The position numbers and the translations under genes were made by a program. The notes under the pieces were generated by a model. The model saw only the letters and a program-made list of their open reading frames with translations, searched no databases and was not told the DNA's origin. From Bacillota bacterium (lineage in GTDB: Bacteria > Bacillota > Clostridia > Lachnospirales > Anaerotignaceae): DNA of 64,000 bases. The stretch is from the NCBI GenBank assembly GCA_019422105.1, contig JAHZDZ010000004.1, positions 167,071 through 231,070 of the forward strand, written 5' to 3'. This document shows, piece by piece, positions 36,371 to 43,732 of this stretch; the stretch's first letter is position 1; each line of letters starts with the position of its first letter.

Positions 36371-37772
36371 GAAAAGAGGTATTCTCCTTGTTATACTAAT
36401 TTTATCTTTTTTAATAAACTCTGTTGCTTTTGCGGCGCCGCAGCCCCCAACAGTTGAGGCACAGTCCGCAATTCTTACAGAGGTAACGACGGGAAAAATA
36501 TTGTATGAAAAAGATATACATAAAAAAATGTATCCTGCCAGTATGACAAAAATACTGACAGCTTTGGTTACGCTGGATTATTTTGCCCCGGAAGCTTTGA
36601 TTACCGTCGGAACTGAAATCAATGAAGTTTCTCTGGATTCCAGCAAGGCAGGGCATGTAGTGGGGGAGACACTTTCTACGGAAAACCTGATCCGCGGGTT
36701 AATTATTCCATCTGGAAATGATACGGCGAATGTACTTGCCTCAGCAGTCGCAAAAAAGGTAAAAAATGACGAGACACTGTCCTATGCGGAATGTGAGAAA
36801 ATATTTTCAGATTTGATGAATGAGAAGGCAAAGGCGCTGGGCGCCAACGAATCTCACTTCTCAAATCCACATGGTTACCATGACGATAATCACTATACTA
36901 CGGCTTATGATATGTCCTTGATTGCGGCGGAGGCTATGAAAAATGAAACCATTCGGAAAATTGCCGCTGAAAAAAGCTTTTCCGGCAACGGTGCGGGCAA
37001 CACGCTGGAAAACAGTTCTACGCTGAAAACAGAAAATTATAACTGGAAAAGTCACAATCTGCTCTTAACACCAGGGGAATATTATTATGAATATGCTAAT
37101 GGGTTGAAAACAGGTTTTACAGATGAAGCCGGCGATTGTTTAGCAGCAACAGCAGTAAAGGACAATGAGGAGCTTATTGCAGTTATTTTCCACTCAGAGG
37201 ATCCTGCACGGTGGAATGATGCAAAAAGCCTTTTTGAATATGGGTTTAATAATTTTTCCTTTGAAGATTTACAAAAAAATGGTGATGTAGTAGATACTGT
37301 ACAGCTTACAGGACATAATCGTCTCAACGGTGACACATTGGACGCAATTGTAAAAGAGAATATTACAGATTTCATTTCTTCAGATGATATTAGTAAGGTG
37401 GAAAAGGTAGTCAAGTACAGCGATTCACTGATAGCTGAAAACAAAAAAGAGGATGATAAAACTGTCAGATTAAAAGCACCTATTGAAAAGGACGCTGAAA
37501 TAGGTACTGTGACATATCAGCTAAATGGCGATACAATAAAAGAGGCCAAGATTTACGCAGCAAATGCAGTAGAAAAAAATACTGTCTTCAGCAGTATAAA
37601 ATTTTTCTTTAAAAATACATTCAGTAATTTGTTTAGTGTAAAGGGCTTATTAAAGGTTTTGGCAGTAATCATTATAATTGTTGTAATTATTATCATCATC
37701 AATTTGATTCGGAAACGCCGGAAACGTTCCAGATCTCATTACAGATACAGCTCCAAGTTAAGACGCAGATAA
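36354..37772 (+). CDS. D-alanyl-D-alanine carboxypeptidase (penicillin-binding protein, S11 family)
   Basis: The 472-residue protein has a signal peptide (basic start, hydrophobic segment, cleavage near AFA-AP at about residue 28), then the serine peptidase domain with SMTK (about residue 65), SGND and KTGFTDEAG, the three active-site motifs of DacA/DacF enzymes that trim the last D-Ala from peptidoglycan stem peptides. A C-terminal membrane anchor near residues 430-455 is followed by a strongly basic tail. Confidence 0.93.
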   Translation: MKNSHKKRGILLVILILSFLINSVAFAAPQPPTVEAQSAILTEVTTGKILYEKDIHKKMYPASMTKILTALVTLDYFAPEALITVGTEINEVSLDSSKAGHVVGETLSTENLIRGLIIPSGNDTANVLASAVAKKVKNDETLSYAECEKIFSDLMNEKAKALGANESHFSNPHGYHDDNHYTTAYDMSLIAAEAMKNETIRKIAAEKSFSGNGAGNTLENSSTLKTENYNWKSHNLLLTPGEYYYEYANGLKTGFTDEAGDCLAATAVKDNEELIAVIFHSEDPARWNDAKSLFEYGFNNFSFEDLQKNGDVVDTVQLTGHNRLNGDTLDAIVKENITDFISSDDISKVEKVVKYSDSLIAENKKEDDKTVRLKAPIEKDAEIGTVTYQLNGDTIKEAKIYAANAVEKNTVFSSIKFFFKNTFSNLFSVKGLLKVLAVIIIIVVIIIIINLIRKRRKRSRSHYRYSSKLRRR

Positions 37773-37820
37773 TATTTTATATTGATAATAATATTCTATG
37801 GTGAAATATAAAAAGTAATA

Positions 37821-37860
37821 AAAAAGACTGTTCTAAATTAAATTAGAATGGTCTTTTTTA
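37821..37860 (+). terminator. Intrinsic terminator after the carboxypeptidase gene
   Basis: AAAAAGAC pairs with GTCTTTTT (37821-37828, 37851-37858) and TTCTAA with TTAGAA; the loop is ATTAAA and the T-run is long. The arms are A- and T-rich, so it may act in both directions. Confidence 0.85.
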
Positions 37861-38136
37861 TTCGTTTGTGCTATAGCAGACAGGATAATGAATTGGTATC
37901 CGCATTGTGAATACAGCTTGGGGGTTGAGAAAGAGAGCATCTAAATTTATTCGCAAAACACAACTTTTACGAAATAATTTATACCATTCCGTAAATATAA
38001 GGATTTTTGACATGATTCAAATGTTTTCAACTATCTATCAACCTATATATATCAAATGCTGTAAAATACTGTTGTTATCTTCTTTTTTCTTTTAAATTCT
38101 TTTTATAGCACCCCAATAATAGTTTGTGGGTATTTC
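37861..38136. other. AT-rich spacer left of the Rep gene
   Basis: About 275 bases, notably AT-rich, with no convincing gene, terminator or repeat. A 62-codon open frame (37907-38095) has no ribosome binding site and no recognisable content. Confidence 0.5.
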
Positions 38137-39054
38137 TTACTTCCTTTCACTGAAAAACAGCTTTTCCAATTCCTCACGGCTATAGCTGTCCTTGTCAAAT
38201 TTAAACACCTTACTGTACTCACACTCATACACAGGCGAAAAGCCCGACATATCAGCAAAGCCCCTTTTCAACTGCTCCGCACGCTTCAGGCCCAGAGACG
38301 GTATAAACAATCTCGCGTTCTTAAAGCGGCTATCATTGGCAAAGCCCTTGCCTATGTACTTTGTGATGTAATTGGCCGCCTTTTCCGTATCTCGCAACGG
38401 TTCCACTATGGTATAGCCGAATCTTTGAGCAAAATCGGGCCATTCATATAACTGAATACCAGATTTCAATTTATCTCTTATGTACTTTGGCAATCTCTCT
38501 TCTAAACTGAAAGGCCGAAGATGTTCCAGGGGCAAGCCACCTATCAGGCCGTGCAAGTGCCATGCACCATCCTTGTGCTGTTCAGGGACAAAGATATAAT
38601 AAAACTTACTGCCTGTTTTGCGTTTGTAATTATTCACAAACTTACTAAACGGTTTATAAAACGCCTGAAAATCATAACGGTCATATTTCTCAGGATTGAC
38701 CGTAAAAGTAACAAAGAAGTCCCATTCATTACAGTTTCCAAGCTGTTCAATGGTTGACCTGGCCCGCACCACCACGTTATTCATATACCGCCCCATTTTC
38801 TCCATCAATTCGTCAACCGCCGCCACAGAAACAGGATAGTCCGAAGTCATAATTCTTTTAAACTTATCAGGCAATTCCGCCAGCAATGACAGCGCACGGC
38901 AGGCGAAACGTTTGGTACAAAAACCCCACACCGAACGGAAAAATTCAATATCTTCATCCGACCACTCATAGGCGGATTCCACAGGCACCTCAACAACGGA
39001 AATCTTATAATACTTACCGTAATCCTTCAAATATGCAACTGGTTCCGTACGCAC
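38137..39054 (-). CDS. HUH-type rolling-circle replication initiator (Rep)
   Basis: The 305-residue protein carries the three motifs of HUH endonucleases: WDFFVTFTVNPE (motif 1, about residue 111), the metal-binding H-x-H in GAWHLHGL (residues 166-168) and the catalytic Tyr motif NYITKY (Tyr229 and Tyr233, with YxxK). Such enzymes nick DNA at an origin and stay linked to the 5' end; they serve plasmids, filamentous and micro phages, and some transposons. The start is GTG at 39054, six bases after GGGAGGTG; an ATG at 39081 lacks a site. No capsid, mobilisation or resistance gene accompanies it, so it is a domesticated or stranded element. Confidence 0.85.
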   Translation of the reverse strand: MRTEPVAYLKDYGKYYKISVVEVPVESAYEWSDEDIEFFRSVWGFCTKRFACRALSLLAELPDKFKRIMTSDYPVSVAAVDELMEKMGRYMNNVVVRARSTIEQLGNCNEWDFFVTFTVNPEKYDRYDFQAFYKPFSKFVNNYKRKTGSKFYYIFVPEQHKDGAWHLHGLIGGLPLEHLRPFSLEERLPKYIRDKLKSGIQLYEWPDFAQRFGYTIVEPLRDTEKAANYITKYIGKGFANDSRFKNARLFIPSLGLKRAEQLKRGFADMSGFSPVYECEYSKVFKFDKDSYSREELEKLFFSERK

Positions 39055-39088
39055 GCAAACCACCTCCCAAACGGTCAACATCTCACGT

Positions 39089-39100
39089 CATGAGTGAGAA
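39089..39100. other. Short inverted repeat just upstream of rep
   Basis: The sequence around 39091-39109 reads CTCAC-GTCAT-GAGTGAG, a small hairpin directly before the Rep gene. Rolling-circle origins often have such stems next to rep, so it may be an origin or an operator. No nick-site consensus could be assigned. Confidence 0.3.
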
Positions 39101-39250
39101 GTGGTATATAGAAAATAACGTTTTTGTTTACATAAAATATTTATGGTAAATAATAATAGAGGATTTACTCTTTTACTGAATAAGGCATTATTCAATTTCT
39201 CGGTTAAATATTTAATGAAAAGATCCCGACAGCTATAAAATTTTACAGAA

Positions 39251-39283
39251 AAAAGCCGACAGCTATTTAACTGCCGGCTTTTA
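39251..39283 (-). terminator. Intrinsic terminator of the Nudix-membrane protein unit
   Basis: AAAGCCGACAG pairs with CTG-CCGGCTTT around an AT-rich loop. On the minus strand a U-run follows, which suits the gene ending at 39290. Confidence 0.8.
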
Positions 39284-39289
39284 TAATTT

Positions 39290-39595
39290 TTAAAGCTTTT
39301 CTACTTTAACGGATTTGTCGATGTCCTTATCTGTGCAGCAACAGTCTTCTTCATCCTCGCCGCAGCAATAATCATCATCTTCCTCTTCATCCCAATCATA
39401 ATCCCAATCGTCATAATCCTCATCATCCAGTTTATTTTTCAATAGCCAGACAATACCAATGACAGATGCCGCCAAAACTGTAATCATAATACCAACCATA
39501 ATATAAAACGCTTTTTTGTCTTCTTTCTCATGAATTGACGCCAGTGCCATTTTTAAATCATCCATAGACATGTCTCTATCAAATAACCTTTTCAT
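39290..39595 (-). CDS. Small membrane protein with an acidic, Cys-rich tail
   Basis: The 101-residue protein starts at the ATG at 39595 after AAAGGAGG; a longer open frame is not needed. Residues about 1-25 are cytoplasmic-type, a single membrane helix follows (FYIMVGIMITVLAASVIGIV), then a tail of Asp, Glu, Trp and Tyr with five Cys in CCGEDEEDCCC. The tail suggests metal binding, but no family is recognised. The gene sits 56 bases after the Nudix gene and is probably co-transcribed. Confidence 0.75.
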   Translation of the reverse strand: MKRLFDRDMSMDDLKMALASIHEKEDKKAFYIMVGIMITVLAASVIGIVWLLKNKLDDEDYDDWDYDWDEEEDDDYCCGEDEEDCCCTDKDIDKSVKVEKL

Positions 39596-39651
39596 ATGAA
39601 GTCCTCCTTTATTTTGTTTATGGTATAATCCATACCATAAAAAATCCAATC

Positions 39652-40131
39652 TTAATTATACCCTTTAAAAATATTTCTTTTTACGGATTCTTTTTTTCCA
39701 TACCCGCTGACCTTTTTCAAATCGCTGTATTCAAAATATGCCTTCTTTAATATTTGGCGTTCGTCATTAAATTTCAACAAATGGTATGCCTCATGGAATT
39801 TATAAAATCCCGCATCCGCAAAATACTCCTCACTTTGTGGTTTGCAATAAAAAGAATTTGCAGACATTAAAAACCAATGTACAGTTTTATTTACGATATC
39901 ATCATTACCTCTGAAAACATATTGTGTTTTTCCGATATACTTCATGATATCACCTTTTGCACCGGACTCTTCCAGCACTTCACGCAGAGCTGTTTCTTTG
40001 AAGCTTTCACCCTCCTCAACGGTACCCTTTGGAAGCACCCAGCCCATATACCTGCCGTTTTGATTTTTATACAGAAGCAGAATTTTCCATTTGTAAATCA
40101 CAACGCCGCCGCAACTTACTGCCTCTATCAC
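39652..40131 (-). CDS. Nudix hydrolase
   Basis: The Nudix box GTVEEGESFKETALREVLEE plus SGA (about residues 36-58) is complete, including the metal-binding REVLEE. The preceding WVLPKG is the usual strand into the box. The protein has 159 residues. Nudix enzymes cleave nucleoside diphosphates linked to another group; the Lys-rich PKG variety often acts on diadenosine or inositol polyphosphates or oxidised nucleotides, but specificity is open. Confidence 0.92.
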   Translation of the reverse strand: MIEAVSCGGVVIYKWKILLLYKNQNGRYMGWVLPKGTVEEGESFKETALREVLEESGAKGDIMKYIGKTQYVFRGNDDIVNKTVHWFLMSANSFYCKPQSEEYFADAGFYKFHEAYHLLKFNDERQILKKAYFEYSDLKKVSGYGKKESVKRNIFKGYN

Positions 40132-40252
40132 TGAAATACCTCCGCTTATTTATTTTCTTACCAGCTATTAATCATTAGTATACCGCGAATTACATGTATT
40201 TTCAAGAAGCATACTAAAATTACACGAAAATATACTGTTTTTTTTGGTACAC

Positions 40253-40927
40253 TTACTTAAAGGGAGAGCTTTCTATATGCACCCTAATCTTTTTTAATCC
40301 GTTTAACCACAAAAAAGCGACAAATGGAATTAACAAAACAAGGTAAAAACGCAGCCTCATCAACAATATAGTATTATAAATGCCATGAAACAGCCAGGGC
40401 ATTAAAAATGCCTGTATCAGATGCCTTCTTTTGTGATGCGGTTCAAATTTGGCAAGGGCAAAATAATAACCCATGGTGACTCCAAAAAAGCCATGTCCCG
40501 GAACAGAAAATACAGCTCTTGACAGTGCTGTCTGAAACCCGCCGAAAACTGGATTAAATACATAAATAATATTTTCAACTCCAGCAAAGCCAAGAGAAAT
40601 AAAAACAGAATAAACAATGCCGTCAAACCGCTCATTAAAGTTTTTATTCCGCCATACTAAAAAATATAAAAAAAGATATTTCACACTTTCCTCTATCCCT
40701 GCTGATGTGACAAAAGCCGTGTAAAGGTTTTCCAACTCACCAAAATCAAATGTAATGTACCGCTCAGCTACTCCTCCCAGCGCCAGAATAAGGGAGGTAG
40801 AATAAGCACCATACAAAACGCCTAAAAGAAGAAGACGAATCGGTTCTTTTTCATATTTATCCCTTATGTATATATATATGACACATACTAAGGTTGGTGC
40901 AAGGGCGGCCTGTAGAAGATTACTCAT
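40253..40927 (-). CDS. PrsW-family intramembrane metalloprotease
   Basis: The 224-residue protein has seven to eight membrane helices and the PrsW motifs: GIEESVKYLFLY (the EExxK block), FAGVENIIYVF, PGHGFFGVTMGYYF and LFHGIYN. In Bacillus subtilis PrsW makes the first cut in anti-sigma factor RsiW. No sigma/anti-sigma pair is in the window, so the target lies elsewhere. GGAGG lies just before the ATG, immediately after the terminator of the upstream division operon. Confidence 0.9.
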   Translation of the reverse strand: MSNLLQAALAPTLVCVIYIYIRDKYEKEPIRLLLLGVLYGAYSTSLILALGGVAERYITFDFGELENLYTAFVTSAGIEESVKYLFLYFLVWRNKNFNERFDGIVYSVFISLGFAGVENIIYVFNPVFGGFQTALSRAVFSVPGHGFFGVTMGYYFALAKFEPHHKRRHLIQAFLMPWLFHGIYNTILLMRLRFYLVLLIPFVAFLWLNGLKKIRVHIESSPFK

Positions 40928-40942
40928 ATTTCCTCCAAAAAA

Positions 40943-40970
40943 AATACTACTTTTATTTAAAAGTAGTATT
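40943..40970 (-). terminator. Intrinsic terminator of the zapA-PBP operon
   Basis: AATACTACTTTT and AAAAGTAGTATT form a perfect 12-bp stem around ATTT; on the minus strand a run of eight U residues follows. Confidence 0.88.
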
Positions 40971-40990
40971 TGTATATTGGTTCAAACTAT

Positions 40991-42382
40991 TCAATTATTT
41001 AACACAGCAGACATAAGCTTTCCGGCAATTGGAGCAGCTTTTTTATAATCCGAATTTTCAAGTACAACCGCTACAGCCACCTTGGGATCATCGGACGGAG
41101 CAAAGCCGATAAACCAGGAATGATCAGCGCCGTTTGGATTTTCAGCAGTACCCGTCTTTCCTGCCGCCTGATAACCGGAAATATTTGCGGCAGTTCCGGT
41201 GCCCTCATTGACAACGGCCTCCATCATTACTGTGATTCGGTCTGCTTCCTCTTTCGTCATAACCTGATCCATTTTCTGAGGAACGGTTATCTTTCCGCTG
41301 CCACCATTATAGTATTCAATATGGTCAATTATATACGGTTTCATCATCATACCATCGTTGGCCACGGCAGAAGTCAGCATAGCCATGTAAAGTGGATTTA
41401 TCAATGTTCTTCCCTGACCGATTGCCGTTTCTACAAGTTCACTCTCTGTTGAATTTTTATTTAATGCAAATGAGCCTGTGCTGTATCCCAGCGCAAAAGG
41501 AATCGTATCGCTGAAATGGAGCCTGTCCGTTGTCTCCTTTAGATTGACCGGCCCAATTTTCTTGCTGAGCTCTGCAAAATAACAATTACAGGATACTGCC
41601 ATAGCACTGTTTAAATTTACCTCTCCATGTGCCTTACCGTCAAAGCAGTGAATCACTTTTCCCTGAAATTCCGCCTCTCCTGTGCAGGTGTAGGTAAAGC
41701 TTTCGACATCGGGCACATTTTCCATTGCGCTAAGAGCGGTAATAATTTTAAATGTAGATCCGGGCGGATACAGTCCCTGCACTGCCCTGTTAATCAATGG
41801 ACTGTCCTCCCCTTCCCTAAGGGTATTCCAATTTTCCACTATGGTATTTGGACTAAAATCCGGATAGGAAACCATAGCCAGTATCCTGCCCGTAGACGGC
41901 TCCATGACAACAACAGCTCCCTTTTGATTCCCCAACAACTCACTTGCCTTCTTTTGTATATCCATATTGATAGTTGTCACAACGGAGTTTCCAATAAGCT
42001 CATCTTTTGTAAGAATGGATCGTATTCTCTGATAAAACTCATTATGAAGCTTTTGCAGTTCAAAATTTTCAGCTGACTCAAGACCTGATTTTCCAATGCC
42101 GGTATAGCCCGTTACATGGGCGGCATCCTCGCCATAGACGTATTCCCTGACATAGGTGCTTTCGCCGTTTTTTTCACTGTAGGCCATTACATTCCCGTTT
42201 ATGTCTCTGATGTCACCGCGTTTAACGGAATCGTCCGTATAATTCAGCCTTGGATTATAGGAATTGGAAATGATGGAATTACTGTCAAAGACTGTAATCT
42301 TAATCATATATAAAATGGCTAAAACAAAAAGCAGGAATATGAGCCAAAATATCCGTTTAATGCTTCTTTTCATACTATTCAT
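40991..42382 (-). CDS. Class B penicillin-binding protein (transpeptidase)
   Basis: The 463-residue protein has one N-terminal membrane helix, a short dimerisation region (RGDIRDINGNVMAYS) and the transpeptidase domain with STFK (active-site Ser), SCN and KTGTAENP. It cross-links peptidoglycan and pairs with the SEDS glycosyltransferase encoded directly upstream, the usual PBP2b/FtsI-SEDS couple. It is short for the class (PbpA type). The ATG at 42382 overlaps the SEDS stop and follows GAGGCGGTGAGG. Confidence 0.93.
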   Translation of the reverse strand: MNSMKRSIKRIFWLIFLLFVLAILYMIKITVFDSNSIISNSYNPRLNYTDDSVKRGDIRDINGNVMAYSEKNGESTYVREYVYGEDAAHVTGYTGIGKSGLESAENFELQKLHNEFYQRIRSILTKDELIGNSVVTTINMDIQKKASELLGNQKGAVVVMEPSTGRILAMVSYPDFSPNTIVENWNTLREGEDSPLINRAVQGLYPPGSTFKIITALSAMENVPDVESFTYTCTGEAEFQGKVIHCFDGKAHGEVNLNSAMAVSCNCYFAELSKKIGPVNLKETTDRLHFSDTIPFALGYSTGSFALNKNSTESELVETAIGQGRTLINPLYMAMLTSAVANDGMMMKPYIIDHIEYYNGGSGKITVPQKMDQVMTKEEADRITVMMEAVVNEGTGTAANISGYQAAGKTGTAENPNGADHSWFIGFAPSDDPKVAVAVVLENSDYKKAAPIAGKLMSAVLNN

Positions 42383-43724
42383 ATTCCTCACCGCCTCTTC
42401 GCCCATGAATTTCATAGTAGGCGTTTATCCACTGTAAAAGACCTATCATCATGATGCTGACCAAGACGGAGCTTCCGCCGTAGCTGATAAAGGGAAGCGT
42501 AACTCCTGTGAGTGGAATCAGCTTAATTACACCGCCGATAATCAAAAATGTCTGAAAAGCCATCATAGTTGTAACGCCTGCCGCCAGCAGAGAATAATAT
42601 CTTCTCTTGCAGCTCAGGGAAATCAGCAGTCCTCTCAAAAAAATCATAATGAAAATTAATATAATACCGATGCCAAACAGACTGCCAAACTCTTCACAGA
42701 CCGCTGCAAATATAAAATCATTTTCCACAACCGGAATTTTTAAGGGCATTCCTCTTGTAAGCCCACTTCCCAGCAGTCCCCAGGAGCAGATAGCAAACAG
42801 AGATTGTACAATTTGATAGCCTCCGGCGTCAATATCCTTCCACGGGTTCTGCCACGCCGCCACTCTTACCCTGACATGACTGAATAATTTATAGGCAATC
42901 ATAGCCGCTACCGCGGAAGCGCCCAGACCGCTGAAAAACAAAAATTCATTTGAGGTAGCAATATAAAGCATCACCATGTAGGTCATAAAGAAAATGAGCG
43001 CTCCGCCTAAATCCTTCTGCACTACCAACAATAAAACAATCGCCGCACTCAGGGCGCCTGTTGTAATCAACTGCCTTAGCTCCACCTTTTTTCGGAAAAC
43101 AGAAGCCAGATAGAAAATAAAAAGAAATTTTACAATTTCAGACGGCTGAAACCCAAAGCCCGCAAATTTAATCCAATTAACAGAGCCGTTTTCCTCCTTG
43201 CCAAAAATTAATGTGGACACAATGAGTATCAGGGCCAATACAATATATAAGTTTTGAAATACTTCAAAACGCGGTATCAGCTTTAACACAAAGGGAATCA
43301 AAAGCATGATGGTAAATCCAAGAGTCATCCAAATCAGCTGTTTCACTGCCAAAACAGGATAAAGCCGCTGCAGCATGATAAGCCCCACATCAAGAAGAAA
43401 AAGCATGCCGTTCCATATCAAAGGACAGCTGCTTTCATAGACAGCCATTGAGGCAAAATTGACATATAAAAGAAAAATCAAGCCTCCGGCGCCCACAAAA
43501 AGTGTTTCCATATCAAATGAGAACTGTCCTTCCCTGTAGGAGAGTATCAAAAAAGCAGTGATATGCATGAATATAATCAGTATTCTCTGAATAGAAACGG
43601 CCTTGACAGCGTTCAAGGAACAGTGCCCTCTTTCATTGAGGATATAAAGAAAGCCCTCTATAAGAAAAACACCGATATATATAACAAACAAATATCTGCT
43701 CAATAGCAGCAATAACTCAAACAT
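42375..43724 (-). CDS. SEDS-family peptidoglycan glycosyltransferase (FtsW/RodA/SpoVE type)
   Basis: The 449-residue protein has about 12 membrane helices and the SEDS motifs GFQPSEIVKF, VVQKDLGGALIFF (catalytic Asp in QKDLG), and the C-terminal LIPLTGVTLPFISYGGSS. It polymerises lipid II with its cognate class B PBP, which is the next gene. Assignment to division (FtsW) or elongation (RodA) is not certain; the neighbouring zapA favours division. The first 120 residues add extra helices not present in short RodA proteins. Confidence 0.93.
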   Translation of the reverse strand: MFELLLLLSRYLFVIYIGVFLIEGFLYILNERGHCSLNAVKAVSIQRILIIFMHITAFLILSYREGQFSFDMETLFVGAGGLIFLLYVNFASMAVYESSCPLIWNGMLFLLDVGLIMLQRLYPVLAVKQLIWMTLGFTIMLLIPFVLKLIPRFEVFQNLYIVLALILIVSTLIFGKEENGSVNWIKFAGFGFQPSEIVKFLFIFYLASVFRKKVELRQLITTGALSAAIVLLLVVQKDLGGALIFFMTYMVMLYIATSNEFLFFSGLGASAVAAMIAYKLFSHVRVRVAAWQNPWKDIDAGGYQIVQSLFAICSWGLLGSGLTRGMPLKIPVVENDFIFAAVCEEFGSLFGIGIILIFIMIFLRGLLISLSCKRRYYSLLAAGVTTMMAFQTFLIIGGVIKLIPLTGVTLPFISYGGSSVLVSIMMIGLLQWINAYYEIHGRRGGEEYE

Positions 43725-43732
43725 AATAACCT

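Noticed and set aside
37907..38095. 62-codon plus-strand open frame left of rep
   Set aside because: No ribosome binding site, AT-rich composition and no family features.
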